Origin: Branchiostoma floridae
Lineage: Eukaryota; Chordata; Leptocardii; Amphioxiformes; Branchiostomatidae
DNA length: 56,376 bases
Direction: 5' to 3'
Assembly: GCF_000003815.2 (NCBI RefSeq)
Contig: NC_049990.1
Span: 21,667,538 to 21,723,913, forward strand
In this document: positions 21,572 to 33,739 of the stretch, piece by piece
How positions within the stretch are numbered: position 1 is the first letter of the stretch
Layout of the letters: each line of letters starts with the position of its first letter
Position numbers and translations under genes: made by a program
Notes under the pieces: model-generated
Databases searched by the model: none
Told to the model about the DNA's origin: nothing
Seen by the model: the letters and a program-made list of their open reading frames with translations, nothing else

Positions 21572-24500
21572 TCAGCGCCGGCGGGGACTCTGGCTTCTCC
21601 TACGACGTCCACCACTCCTGCAGGAAAACAATCAAGATTTTACTTAAACTTAATATTTCCAACACTATGCACATAATATGCAACTACTTCATGCAGATAC
21701 ATGGTAGCCTGGGTACCATCCGGATAGTAGTTTGCTCTGATGCTTATTATACACAACATACAGTCACTTCTCGCTCTGACATTTATTATACACTATATAC
21801 AGTCGCTTCTCTGCTATTCCGTCTGGGAACCTTGGCATCTCTAACATCTGGAAACTTCCCTACACATCAACGAATTAAGGAATGGGTTCAAGTGCTCGTG
21901 CAATACAGCATTACAACACCCGAAACACCCTCTGTCCGCTCATGGGAGGCCTGTTGTCATCAAACGAGCACTCTAGAACCCATTTCTCAATTGGCTCATT
22001 AACTGACAACACCACCAAAAGGTTTGAAAGAAGCGGACATAGGAGCAAACTACTATCCGGATGGTACCAAGGCTTGATGTAAGGGGTTTTACTTACAACA
22101 CAGCATGACTACAACTATGCACCTCATCAGCTGTGATAATGGTGGCACTTCAAGCAACACATGTGTATGCTGGAAACTTTGCCATCAGAAAAAGAAATTC
22201 ATTTGACTTTTTTTCTCCTTCTCACTTAGCTTCCTTTTCCAACAACAAAATGATCATCACTTTCAATAATGATTAATGCCTTTACTGACAGCTGTTTGCT
22301 GGTTCAAAACTGCTCTGTGCTATATACAAAAGACAAAACGTGTACTTCAAACTGAGTATAATTATAAAGGAAATAGTTACGAATGTAGGATTCAGGTATG
22401 AACACCATCATGAGGACCCACCTGCGTGATCTGCCCCCTGGTGGCCCCCTGACGAAGCACCAGTCTACATGTATTGTGTTCTCCAGGATTTCTGTGCCGT
22501 TCAGAGCGTCCATGGCGGCCTGGGCCTCCTTAAACGTCTCATACTCCACCAGAGCATAGCCCTGAAAATCACATGTCCGGACTTGGGATGTGAAATAGAT
22601 CCTTGCGTTTCTAGATGGACTTTTAACTTTACATACATGAAAATATCTAGATGTGGAAGAAATGGTCTTTTACAACTCGAAATGCTTAGTTGACAGTTTT
22701 TTTTTACTTGACACCTTCAAAATTGTGTCTACCACTTGCAGTTTTGGAACACAATGCTTGTAAACAGACAACAAAACTTACATTACTCTATGCTGCATAA
22801 TATAAAAAAAATGTGAAGGCAAGGACTGGGAGTACTTAATTCCCTTTTTTCTGTAGGAATCCATTCATTTTGTATGATTGACAATATTGTGCCTCCATCC
22901 AATTTGCCAAACTGTGAGTTCTTCAGATTTTCCCCCACACATTAGAGGTGAATGTTTCCAGTGCTGAAGATACATATGACATCATGACAACTAACCTTGA
23001 GGAAGCCTGTTCGTCTGTCCAGGTTCAAATGCAGGTTTTTGATCTCCCCAAACTCTGCAAACTTGTCGTAGATGTCGTCCTCCTGCGCCTCCTCATGCAC
23101 ACCAGTCACAAACAGGATCCAGCCCTCCACAGCTGGACAAACAAAATACAACTCATTATTCAGTCTGTTACTTAAAGTATCTTTCTTTGAATCTTGGTTT
23201 TGTTTAAGAAGTTCAAAAACTGTCCAGGGTTTCATTTTCATCTTGAATTCCCCTCAATGTATTGAACCCAATCAGAGGCAAAGTTTGTGGGGAGGGGAGG
23301 CCTCAAGTTAGGGTTTCAATGTTAATCATTAATGTCAGGAAAAAAAGTCTGGCATATATCCAATTTGGAACCCAGGTATCAAAGTTAATTAGATTCTATA
23401 AGGCCATGTTGATTTCATTATATGGATGACATCCTCTGTCAACCTAAACACGTATGCGAGCATGTGTTGCCTTCATTGTGATATCTAAGTCAGTCGTCAG
23501 GAAAGTTGAACAAATGACTAAACTCACAGAATGTTGAAAACCGAACAATATATTCTTCATTTTTGTTCTTATTCTTACACATCTTCTTCTTTCACTTTGG
23601 AATTGATGCAGGTATTTTATGACATTACATTTAGTATCCGTTTTCAGTGTTGTATTTTTTTTTCAATCTACAGCATATATTTGCTAATTTTGCAGCTGCT
23701 TTGTTAAGTTTGTTCAATTTGCAGGGTCCAAAACATTTTTTTTTAATTTTATGTACCTGCAGATGTCATCCATATAATCAAATCACCAATGCTAACTACT
23801 ACTAGCAGTGTTTCCGCCAGAGGGGCGTCCACCCGTCCAATGACGGTCTCATTTCGTTTTGGACGGCTTGAACGCAACCAGAGGCCGTCCTCATAAAAAA
23901 ATTGCGACCCGCATTTTGCCGAGAAATCTGTACAAAGTTGATAAATGTAAACCGCAGTTTTGTGTTTTGTATTGAAGCTAGAGGCTTGGGACGCCGTCCA
24001 CAGTCAGAAAGCCGCTCACTGTTTGTTTTGCTATTGTTATGATAGTTGACAATGTGTGTCGGCGGCCTTTCGCATACGATAATCAAAACCCGTTTTTCAA
24101 GGCCTCAGTTACTCGAATTTGCCCTGTCACATAATTCGCAAACTTGGCGGTAGGTCGATCTCGCTATAAGTATAACACTACAAACTAAACTTTGTTATTG
24201 GGAGAAATAAGACAACACACTATTAAACTTTGTCTAGATTAACAACTTTAGTCTCTGTTTTCATCGTCAATCATCGTAAACAAAACAAAACACAATCAGA
24301 TACATGTGCCCACCGGCCCGGGTGCTCGGCACGGGAAATCGACCTCGTTCAAGTTCGCTATCGGCAACACAGCGGAAAAATAAAGTGTTCACATAAGAGA
24401 TGATGGACGTAAAAAACATCAAGTATAACTTTGGTTCCTTTTATATGAGTTTTGAGCCCGCAAAATCTCCAAAAACGGCAGAAATTTTCGGGATAAATAC

Positions 24501-26265
24501 GCATCAAAAATGGCGGTCGGTAGTTGTTGTGTATCCTAGCCAATCACAGCGCTAGTTTCCCGTGACGTCGCTAGCTTTCCCAGATCTCGCGAGAAGTCAC
24601 CACGTGAGATTGCGGGATTTCGGTCGCCATTACGCTCACTGTCGCCGATAGACGATGTTTTTCGTCATTTCTGAACGCAAATTTCTCGATCTATGGAAGG
24701 TTTTAGATGATTTATAAGTATACCACAACATAAAAGAGAATATATACAAATGCTATTTCTTTTTTGAAAGTCCAAGAACCGTTTCTAGAACTTTTTAAAA
24801 GTCGTAGTACCCGTTCGGTGCGGCATACCGGTACGCGGCACAGATCATAACACTTCGGCACTGAACTTAATCGGACGTTAGTTGTTTTGTTTTTTCTTGC
24901 GACAGTTAACCATTAACTTTAATTTTCGCGATTTTACAATTAAATTTAATTTTCGCGGTTTTACAATTAAATTTAATGTTCGCGGTTTTGCAATTAAATT
25001 TAATTTTCACGGTTTTCGCGCCCCAAGGTGGACGGCCTCCCAGCTGAGGTCTGGCGGAAACACTGACTACTAGTCAGTGTCAAAGTGCTTGTCGTTTCAT
25101 CCTTACATCTCTGAGGCCCTGGCTGGTCACTGTCAGCCTCCACAGACTCGTAATGTTCCTCTGATTCTCTGCCTCGTGGCGCATCTGGGAAGAAATGTGC
25201 TCTCATGAACTATCACGCTTCTATACAATCACATGCATAACATGGCTTCATACTTAGGTTTTATGGTTTCTTACTGCAAGTGTAACAGGGAGTTTTAGCA
25301 CAACAACGTGTATATGTATAAATGCATATTCAGGTACTATGTGCATACACTTAAGTTAAAACCGGAAATTGGAGTGGTGTCTAACTTTTAAACTTCAACT
25401 TTTTACAGGCAAAAACGTTCAAAAAGGTGATGTGTGGCTGACATGTTACTATACAGAATGAGCTAGTAAACAGACATGAATCAGGTAAACTTATTGAGAT
25501 AACAAATTGTTTATTTACTGATCGAGAGTAATTTTGCCCCGCATTTCCAAATTCCAGTACAGAAACATGGGTCGTCCTGATTATCATTTCATATAATCAT
25601 GTGTAAGAAATTATGTAACTTACCTCCATCAAATCCTCTGCCCTTTCTTTTCCGTGCCTTTTCCTTCAGCTTCTGGATTCCCTCTAGAAAGAGTACACAT
25701 ATATTACATTATAAGCACAAACGACAAAGGTTTAGTGCGTTTTATGTAACACTGTGTATTTTCTTTCAATCATCAAACCAGATGATTATAATTTTACTCC
25801 CATAAATTTCATACCATTTTCATGCAGACACGTGCCCCCCTCCCCCATACACGCAGTTCACATGAACAAAGCAAGCGCCCAAAAACTTATTTCTCTTAAC
25901 CACGAAACACACAGAAAGCAAAACATTATCGCTCGTTACTTTCCCCTTGATAGTGTCTGCTCTAATCACAAACATGTGGATACGTTTCAGTTTAATTTTT
26001 GCTGGTGTTGACTGGTTTCGCACACTAAGGACCACGCACAAAAATTTCGTAGTGAACAAATTTCGAGAAGACAAATCTATACAAGTTTGGCCCTCAAATT
26101 GCGCAGTATCAAGCACAGCACAAGCCACACAACCTACAAATAGAAAGTATAGACTTTGAAGATTCTTCAAACGTGATATAGCGTTATAAAAATTTACGTA
26201 CGGTCTCCTTCTTCGTCAACTTCAAACTCCTCTCCTCCCTCGTGAAGATCGAGTACGTCCGCCAT
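21572..26265 (-). CDS. RBM8A: RBM8A / Y14, exon junction complex RNA-binding protein
   Basis: Six coding exons (26265-26202, 25683-25624, 25184-25107, 23132-22996, 22561-22422, 21617-21572) join in phase to 525 bases, 174 aa, the same length as human RBM8A. The N-terminus [14 protein letters not shown], the [14 protein letters not shown] segment, RRM strand 1 [28 protein letters not shown], the [16 protein letters not shown] strand and helix, [10 protein letters not shown] and the Arg/Ser tail [11 protein letters not shown] all match the family in order. Y14 pairs with MAGOH in the exon junction complex, acting in mRNA localisation, nonsense-mediated decay and splicing in nucleus and cytoplasm. 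It is transcribed away from the NB-ARC gene, with 1.1 kb between start codons. Introns 3 and 5 hold transposons. Confidence 0.97.
21705..22074. mobile_element. MITE in RBM8A intron 5
   Basis: About 33-base terminal inverted repeats, AGCCTGGGTACCATCCGGAT followed by AGTAGTTTGCTC on the left and its near-exact reverse complement at 22043-22074. The interior holds an imperfect 40-base tandem repeat (ATTATACAC.. CAGTC..CTTCTC). No coding capacity; autonomous family not identified. Confidence 0.75.
23403..23792. mobile_element. MITE family B, copy 1, RBM8A intron 3
   Basis: The left end CCATGTTGATTTCATTATAT..GGATGACATC and the right end GATGTCATCCATATAATCAA..ATCACC are inverted repeats of about 30 bases. 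The same ends bound 33740-34296. Interior motifs CTAAGT..GTCAGG and AAATGACTAAAC are also shared between the copies. It ends just 5 bases before the hAT target-site duplication. Confidence 0.7.
23806..25065. mobile_element. 1,260-bp non-autonomous hAT element in RBM8A intron 3
   Basis: Terminal inverted repeats CAGTGTTTCCGCCAG and CTGGCGGAAACACTG are perfect. An exact 8-base duplication ACTACTAG flanks the element (23798-23805 and 25066-25073), the hallmark of hAT insertion. Near the right end are four 27-base tandem units (TTTAATTTTCGCGGTTTTAC type, 24918-25020). No transposase frame is present. The element lies 33 bases inside the intron from the donor of exon 3. Confidence 0.9.
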
Positions 26266-26420
26266 GATGCCGCCTCTGTGGGATTGATTTATCCGAATAT
26301 CCTGATTTGCATATTTACCATCCAATAGTAATTGGTCCTTTTCAGAAGTTTGCATATAATTTTCCCGAAGGTGGGCATCGTAATATTTGCATATTTTGTG
26401 ACCAATGGAAATGGTTAATT
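26266..26420 (-). promoter_or_regulatory. RBM8A upstream region with octamer and CCAAT boxes
   Basis: Within 160 bases of the RBM8A start codon lie two exact ATTTGCAT octamers (26305-26312, 26385-26392), a near match AGTTTGCAT (26347-26355), and CCAAT boxes in both orientations (26322-26326, 26331-26335 reversed, 26402-26406). Octamer and CCAAT clusters are typical of proximal promoters of broadly expressed genes (POU and NF-Y binding). No TATA box is evident. Use as a promoter is inferred. Confidence 0.5.
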
Positions 26421-27364
26421 GCTAACCAAGCTATTGTGGACTTGTACACTTGAAAGGGGAGATATGATAATGGTATTTTCCTAAAAGTATACATACGCGA
26501 TAAATCAGCAAAACAAGTCCTATTAAAGCCTTTTACTTATATTTTATATATTATAATTGTATATTTCATTTCAAATCATATGTTTTTATGGTTTTTAAAT
26601 TCGGTTTAAAAGCTTAATGTCCCCTAAGTCTTTATGGAATGTGCCAGGTAAATACAATAGAAAAGCATGGAGAAAAGAAAAGGTAGGCTTGAAAAACATC
26701 CCTTAGAACCATACCTGAGAAACACATTCTGATCTCGTAATTACCTTCTTCTGAAATCTTTTGAAATTTATATATTTTGTGCCTTTATTATGCATTTAGT
26801 TAGTCTGGAATAGAATATACAAGGGCAGGTATTTTCAATCTAAAGTAGACAGCCCCTCCCCCTAGCCCTAAACTTTACCTTCACTTTCTTATCCAGGTAA
26901 ATATAACGGTTTTACAACAGTTTGAATGTCTTTATCTTGTAGATATACGAGGGTGGTGTGTTTGAAACAAACATTGTGACTACTTAAACTTAGAACTAGC
27001 GGCCTGTTATGATGATTTCTACCATGTAAACTCTTCAAGTTCAAGTTACCTTTCCTTTCACTTTCACTTACATCCACAATGCATCCATTGAGTGTAAAAC
27101 ACAAGAGGTATCTCCTTCAACAGTTCAAGTTCTTTTTTTTTACAATTTTGTGTATATTTTATGGCTTTATAATATTGTTTATTTGCTTTTAATGTCACAG
27201 GTGATGAGGCTCAAGTTCAAGTCACAGAATGAGCTCTGCTAAGAAGACTTGGATAATTTCAGATTTGTATAAACTAGTGCGACTAGTTAAATATCCTTCA
27301 GTAAACTAGCCACATTTTTCGTTAAGTCCTAGAAACTCCCCCCACCTTACAATAAGAAACAAAG

Positions 27365-27983
27365 ATGGCAGAAGTTTCTCCTTGGCGTGTCTTCATGACC
27401 AACCTGTGTCAAGAAATGACAAAAGATGATTTAGAGTCAGCCCTTATACTGGTAAAGGACATGATAGGGGATCACACCTATGAATGCATCTCAAGGACAA
27501 AGTCGGCAAAAGAATTCTTAGATGCCCTTGAGAAGATCGATCTGATAGGAGAGGACAAGATTGACTCTCTTCGAACACTCTTGGAGTTGATACCAATGAA
27601 AGATTTCATAGACAACTTGGAAGCTTACAGAGAAGAGTGGGAAGAAAGAAGGGCAGCATCGGGGATCTATGGACGAGATCCCAGTTTTGTCGGACGTGTG
27701 ACAGAGATAGCAAGGCTGGTCAAAGAGCTTGGGAAGACCAGTCGTAACGTACAGCTAGTCTGCCTGACAGGCATCGCAGGGATGGGGAAGACGGGCCTGG
27801 CTAGGGAAGCCTGTTACAGGCTACAGAGGAGGGTGTTCTTCATTAACCTGAGGGATAAGGGGAACATGCAGGATGTGTTTATGACAGTAGCCGCTGCGCT
27901 GGAACTGCGTCCGGACCTCCAGGAGGGGAACTTGAACGACTGGATTATGGTGCTGAAGGACTGGATACTAGCATGTGAGGAAG
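27365..27983 (+). CDS. NB-ARC gene exon 1: DED and P-loop
   Basis: Start MAEVSPWRVF, preceded by ACAAAGATG. It contains the death-effector-like helical bundle, the linker EEWEERRAASGIYGRD, and the P-loop. Donor GAAG/GTAAGA, phase 1. Confidence 0.9.
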
Positions 27984-30900
27984 GTAAGAACTTGAAATCA
28001 AACCCAACAACCCAGAATCTAGAGTTAGTTTTTAGACTATAGTAGACCTTGCTATTATTGTTACACACTTTGTACATTGTAGCCTTTCATGTTACATGCA
28101 ATTAGCCCACTGGCAAGAATTTGCAATAAACTTTCCAACATTATATGGAGTTCAACAATTGAAGTTTATGTTGCAGTTTGAGTTTGAGTAACACATAGTC
28201 ATATTGTCTAGACTACAGTACAAGTGCACATTTGAGACATTGAGACTCCTTTACTGTTAAGGTAGACTAAATCTAAAGCTATTCGTACATTTGCCATGCC
28301 ATGCCGAATACTGTAATTCCTGATTTTTTCAATGTACTGTTATGTTCACGGTTTTCACGGTGACGTCTGTAACGTGATTTTATCATTACCGATAACAAAT
28401 AATTCACAGACTTTTTTTATGTGCACTTGCCGCGACAGTGAACAATCAATTCCGAGAACATGTTAAATTTACTCAGACCGTGAAAGTTTGGTACCGAGAA
28501 GACAAAGTGAATTACAGTAAATGTAGGGGTTTAGTCTGTGTTTTTTTTTTTACTCCATATCACTTTGCAGATTTTTGCTATGTAAAACTAAAAGATGTAT
28601 GGAAAAAAAGCCAAGCCATTTAATATACATCTTCATGGAGATAAACTAATCTAAGTAATCATGCTCTTTTATTTCCTTCTAGATGTGACCATATTTCTGG
28701 ACAATGTTGATGACCTCCTAGAGCCTGGGTCATCTCGCATGCCAAACATCAACCGACAAAACTTCCTCAACTTTCTCAGTGAAGTTCTCAAGATCAAGAA
28801 CAAGCACGTCAAGATCCTCCTGACGTCTCGCTACAAACTCAAGATGGAGGAATACAACGGTGATGTTGTAGAGATCACGTTAACGAGGCTGGACACTGAG
28901 GACGGGGTGAGGTTACTGAAGAAGTGTGCAGGGCTTGTTGGTGAAGGCATGGATGATGAGGAGTGTAACAACATTGTGGAGGGATGCGGCCATTCTCCAC
29001 TTGCAATCCGTGTGATCGCGAGACATCTGAAGGACGGTCGCATCAGCCCCGCGGAGGCTCTAAGCCAGCTGGTCACTAAGGGAAGGAAAACGCAGCAAGC
29101 CCTGCGACCCTCGGCGGTGAGCGAAGAAGAAAACATCTTTGACTGCTTGAGGATAACCTTTGATGCCTTACCCGACAAACTTAAGAACATCCTGGTTAGT
29201 TTGTCTGTCTTTCAAGGATCCTTCACGTGCGACACAGCGAACGAAATCCTCGGATCTTCCTCGAGACTCAACACCGAGCTTGACCTTGAGTTTGTTCAAG
29301 ACAGGAACCTTCTTGAGTACGACTACATTAACGACCGATATGACCTTCACACGCTGGTACGGGTCTTTCTGTCCAAAGGTCATAAAGGGTCAGAGACATT
29401 GACAAAGGCACGCACAGAAGCAGAGAAGCGGTTCTTACAGTACTACAGTGTGCTCGCCCAAAATCTGTCCAAGGAGAGCACCTCTAAGTTCTTTGCAGCA
29501 TTTAGTCGATTTGAAGAAGAGAGAGCAAACTTCCACTACTACATAGAACTCTCAGCCACCAAAGGGGAAGTTGTTGACTTTGAGTCCAAGTCAGCGATCG
29601 ACATGTGGAGTAAAGTCTACTTATTCTTCCACACATTCCTCAGTATTGATGAGCGAGAACGATACTTCGAAGGAAGGGCCAAGGCTGCGGAAAAGGAGGG
29701 AAACACCCTGAACCATGCCTTCATGAAATGTTGGCAAGCCGAGCAGCTACTAGAAAGAGGCTTACTTGATGATGCACTGAAGATTGTGGGGAAGCTTATG
29801 AAGACGCTGAGAGAAATGGAGAAGACGAACAATTCTGATGGTCTTCAGCTGACCCTGGCAAGGTGCTACTACATCAAAGGAAGAGTCCTGGAGTATAGGA
29901 AACAACACAAGGACAGTCTAAAGCTTCTAGAAGATGCCTTGGCTATAGAGAAGCAGGTCCTGAAGAATCACACCCTTACAGCAAGAACGCTGAACATGCT
30001 TGGACATGTCTACTTTAACATTGAGCATGAAGAGAGAGCAAAGGTGTATCATGAGGAGGCCTACAACATGCTGAAGAAACTTGTGCGCTCGGAGAATCAT
30101 CCTGATTTTCCAAACTACCTGACAAACATTGGGGCGTGCTACCATCGCCTAGGCAACAAACATCCCAGTGAAAGTCCCGAGAGCACGGAGAATTACGAAA
30201 GAGCGCTGGATTACTACGACAAGTCGTACCGCCTACAGGTACGACTGAAGATGGAGGGGCATCAGGGCACGGCGACAGTCTTCAAGAACAAAGCCACGAC
30301 ACTTGTGGAGATGGAGCGGTTTGAAGACGCCAGGCCGCTTGCCGAGAAGGCCCTGAAGATTCGCAGAAGGAGACACATCAGAGGCATGCCTGACCTGGCC
30401 CGAGCTCTCTACTTTCTTGGCTCCATTCACCTGGACCTGGGAAAACAAGCTGCAGATAGACAGGATAGAGGTAACTAACTAAAAAACTTAACAAAAGTGT
30501 GGTTATCATGTAAGCTTGTAGTATCTTTTCTGGATGGTTTACAAAGATACTAAACATATCCTTGTACATGTAATTTGTAATTGTCTAAGAGTTGTCTTAC
30601 TTGTAGCAGTAATGATTTTTCTCAACATCTCTTGTTTTTAATGATAAATGTTTGTGGGGCCTATCATGCAAAGATGATATCAGATAAGGCAAGAAATAAC
30701 CTGTACTCACTTCCATTCATTCATTCCTTTCATTACTTTATCCATCTTTCCATCCTTTAATTGCTTCATCCATCGTTCATTCATTTATCTAAAATAGATG
30801 CTGCTAGAGAACAGTACGAGCTGTCTAAGCGGTACTTTGATGAGGCGTTAGATGAAACGTTATAAGCCCTCTCATTCCTTCATCCATGATCATTCATTTG

Positions 30901-32414
30901 TTCATTTATTCATTCATTCATTTATCTAAAATAGATGCTGCCAGAGAACAGTACGAGCTGTGTAAGCGGTACTTTGATGAGGCATTAGATGAGGAGCTGG
31001 ACCTGGGTGTGAGTCGGCAGAGTGTGGATTTCCACAGACTACAGAGGGACACGAAGCAAGTACTGAAGAAGCTACACAAGGGGTCAAAGGTGGAACAGAA
31101 ATATGAGCAGAAGTTCCTGGTAGGTACAGTGTTGTTGTTGTTGTGAAGGTCTTGTAGGGCTGAATAAAGTCTCAGACAAGATGACTGCTTCATAACTTAG
31201 AATTATACACCTCCTTATCATAATGCTATTCCCCTTCCCTACATATGATATACACATTTTGCCCTGAGTAGCTTCCAAGTAGGAGGTTGATGGCAGGATT
31301 GCAAGATCGTTTAAAAGTCTTGCTCCATTGTTCCATTTTTTCAGTACTAGAGAGAACCAGTGAGAAAATAAATAGTTATACATGTGTTATTATTTTTAAT
31401 CTTTATTTGCTAATTGCAAGGCAACACACAGATATGGTAATGTCGCAAAATGTTTGGTCTATAATTTTACATATATCTGATATTCTTATGTACATTGTAA
31501 CTGAAAGAAAGGGGTGACTTGTTCCTTGGAAGCGGTGACTAATGAATAGTCCCACATTTTAATTCTGGGATTTTGGTTTGTGATTTTAGTAGAAATGTTG
31601 TTATTTTGGGGGTCTTCTGGATGGTGTAAAACTCGTGGGAGAGATTGTGGTAAGTGTTTCAAAAAGCGAGTTTCCTTCAGTCTCATAATGAAGGTATTAC
31701 TAGTAACAAATGAAGTGTATTTCATTTTCCATTGTACCACACAAGTACTATATAAAATTGCAGAGGGCAGAGATAGGCTGAAGAAACTTCATCCATTGTA
31801 CAACACAATGCCATGCACTTTAACAATATATCAAATTGCACTTCCAGAGAGCAGAGACAGGAGGGAGGTACAGGAGAGGTGAGAGTGATGAGGACTCATC
31901 CTCTGGTAGCAGTGAGCAGAAGAGATCAGGTGATGAGGAGGACTCAAGCTCATCAGGTATGTGTCATGTTCAATTTTCACATCCTCATAACCTCAGAATT
32001 ACCAGTAGCACACATACCCCTCACAATATGGTCTCCTGTTGTGATGTTCTTAGATGTAGGCCTATAGCTGTCATTTTTGTCCTTTCACACTTGACAGAAA
32101 CTTTTGAGTTTTTTTCTAATGATGACAGACAAACTTGGTGGAGTAAAAATGCCTACAAGATGGTCAGCTGTAGTCCTACCTAATGACCCATAGAACTGGT
32201 TTCATTCCGTACAAATTTGTTGCTTCTCTCACTCACAGAAGGATCGCCACCTCCTTCTCCATCCAAGAGGGCAAGGCTAGCAGAGACACCTAGTGGAAAA
32301 AAACCTGAACTGCAAGCCGGGGAGCCACCATCACAACAGGAGGAACCAACACCTGGGTCATCAGGCGAGGCACAGCCAGAGGAAGGGCAGAAGTCCAGGT
32401 GTCAGTTACAGTAG
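27365..32414 (+). CDS. DED / NB-ARC / TPR STAND-type protein
   Basis: Five exons (27365-27983, 28683-30470, 30935-31119, 31848-31956, 32239-32414) join in phase to a 958-aa protein. Residues 1-85 resemble a death effector domain (FLDALEKIDLIGEDK, then LRTLLELI). NB-ARC: Walker A GIAGMGKT (136-143), Walker B IFLDNVDDLL (from 210), sensor LLTSRY (252-257), GHSPLA (309-314), winged-helix end YDLHTLVRVF. Residues about 430-800 form TPR-like helix pairs (TLNMLGHVYFN, NYLTNIGACYHRLGN). The tail is acidic and Ser-rich with a putative nuclear signal PSKRARL. Family knowledge: NB-ARC proteins such as APAF1 oligomerise on ATP binding to assemble death or immune platforms; DED-bearing NB-ARC/TPR genes are expanded in amphioxus. 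The upstream DED predicts recruitment of FADD or caspase-8-like partners. Confidence 0.9.
28683..30470 (+). CDS. NB-ARC gene exon 2: Walker B to TPR array
   Basis: Acceptor TTCCTTCTAG. A single 1,788-base exon carries the rest of the NB-ARC module, the winged helix and most of the TPR array. Donor AGAG/GTAACT, phase 1. The phase-1 join creates EED across the intron, giving an uninterrupted Walker A to Walker B segment. Confidence 0.92.
30798..30865 (+). pseudogene. Duplicated 5' part of exon 3 ending in a stop
   Basis: The bases from 30783 repeat the acceptor and first 60 or so bases of exon 3 (30935) with few changes (CTGTCTAAG for CTGTGTAAG). They then diverge into ACG TTA TAA. It keeps the acceptor AAAATAG and phase, so splicing exon 2 to it would end the protein after 21 more residues (about 824 aa), dropping the acidic tail and nuclear signal. 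Both copies are preceded by TTCATTCATT-rich tracts that probably mediated the duplication. Either a dead exon or an alternative terminal exon. Confidence 0.75.
30935..31119 (+). CDS. NB-ARC gene exon 3
   Basis: Acceptor AAAATAG, donor CTG/GTAGGT, phase 1 in and 0 out. Product begins DAAREQYELCKRYFDEAL, a helical TPR-like or capping segment, and continues HRLQRDTKQVLKKLHKG. Confidence 0.85.
31848..31956 (+). CDS. NB-ARC gene exon 4: acidic Ser-rich
   Basis: Acceptor CACTTCCAG, donor TCAG/GTATGT, phase 0 in and 1 out. Encodes RGESDEDSSSGSSEQKRS and more acidic Ser-rich sequence, a likely disordered phospho-acceptor region (casein-kinase-2-type sites). Confidence 0.8.
32239..32414 (+). CDS. NB-ARC gene exon 5: C-terminal tail
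   Basis: Acceptor TCACTCACAG, phase 1. Pro/Ser/Glu-rich tail PPPSPSKRARLAETPSG to stop TAG at 32412-32414. The stop lies inside a tandem repeat of about 31 bases that runs into the 3' untranslated region. Confidence 0.8.
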
Positions 32415-32480
32415 TCTGGTCAAGTCCAGGTGTCAGTTACAGTAGCCTGGTCAACTCAAGCAGTCAGCTACAGTAGCCTG
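32392..32480 (+). repeat. 31-base tandem repeat spanning the NB-ARC stop codon
   Basis: AGTCCAGGTGTCAGTTACAG followed by TAGTCTGGTCA is repeated at 32423-32453 and in a degenerate third copy to 32480. The stop codon TAG belongs to the first copy, so slippage here could not lengthen the protein. Confidence 0.8.
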
Positions 32481-33739
32481 TAAACCAGGCCATGGTCTAA
32501 CACTTATTAGCTGTTACATGTATTACACAGTGAATGCCAATGTTGACCAATAATGTGGACCTTTAAATGCATGTAGGAAACTAGAGAAATAATGCTAGTT
32601 AATTAGTTTTTTTAGCCTTCTGCAGAGTGCAGTGGAAAGTTGATTAGATACGCTTTGAATTGTGCCCATTTGTTATACCAATGAGATTTAAACCCCCTTG
32701 GTTATGGTAGTAAATTATAGCGATAAATTGTGAAATAGGTTCATGATATCTTTGAAATGTGTGGAAAATGAAAAAGAGAGATTTTATTCAGAATGTGAAA
32801 CAATAGGGCTTCATTTGAAAACTTACACTGAGATCTTACCTGTAGATTAGATTAATGTCTTTATGTTAATGCTTGTACATTCCTTTTTAAGGAGACTAAA
32901 TGCTGTATAAAGGGATATGATTTCTTAACGGTTGTCAAAGTCTATGTCCCTTTTACCAAAGCCTAACTATGCACCTTATTGTCAGATGTTATTAGGTATG
33001 AATATAAATTATGAAGAGCACCAAGTGCAGCCTGTTATATGTATGTATGTGCCTGTATGAATTCTTAACATTTTAAAAGAAATATATCAAAACTTTGTGA
33101 TTTTAAATCATCTACAATAATGCAAACTGAGATTAGAAATATTTTATTGGAAATGACAAATGAATTTTACTATATATGATAATTAATTTTAGCAGTGTGA
33201 ACAGTTTTCAATCATTCTATACCCTTTGGTTTTCTCTGATAAGTGTATAAGATAGGGCATATACATTAGTATGTATTTTGAATCCATTGTCAACACACTT
33301 TCTCTATTGTATAGCCCCCAGTTTTATCAGGTTGGCATTGTTCTGTTATTAGAAATATTTCACTTGAATGTAATGGTTTATCATTATCATATTACTCACA
33401 TCACTATTATGTTAAAATTTCAGACAAGCTCTCTATATTTGGTATCTTACCATTTTTGTCAACATCATGTCATCTTTCTATTCCTTTGATTTGCATACAA
33501 AATGCATGAACGCTCAGTGCACTCTGAATTAGTGACTCGTCTATGAATTAGTGACTACTATTTTAGAAGTAGTCAAATGTATTCTGCTATGCATGTTCTA
33601 ATGTGATACAAATATACCATTGTACATGTATCATAATTCCTAGGCTATGTCATGTTAGAATGATGGTCACATTTGATATTAATTTCATTTTCTAGGTATA
33701 ACCAAATGATGGATGTAAAATGGTTTGATTCATATTTAA

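Noticed and set aside
23802-24086. 94-aa minus-strand frame in RBM8A intron 3
   Set aside because: It lies in the hAT element's end, includes its inverted repeat and has no transposase similarity.
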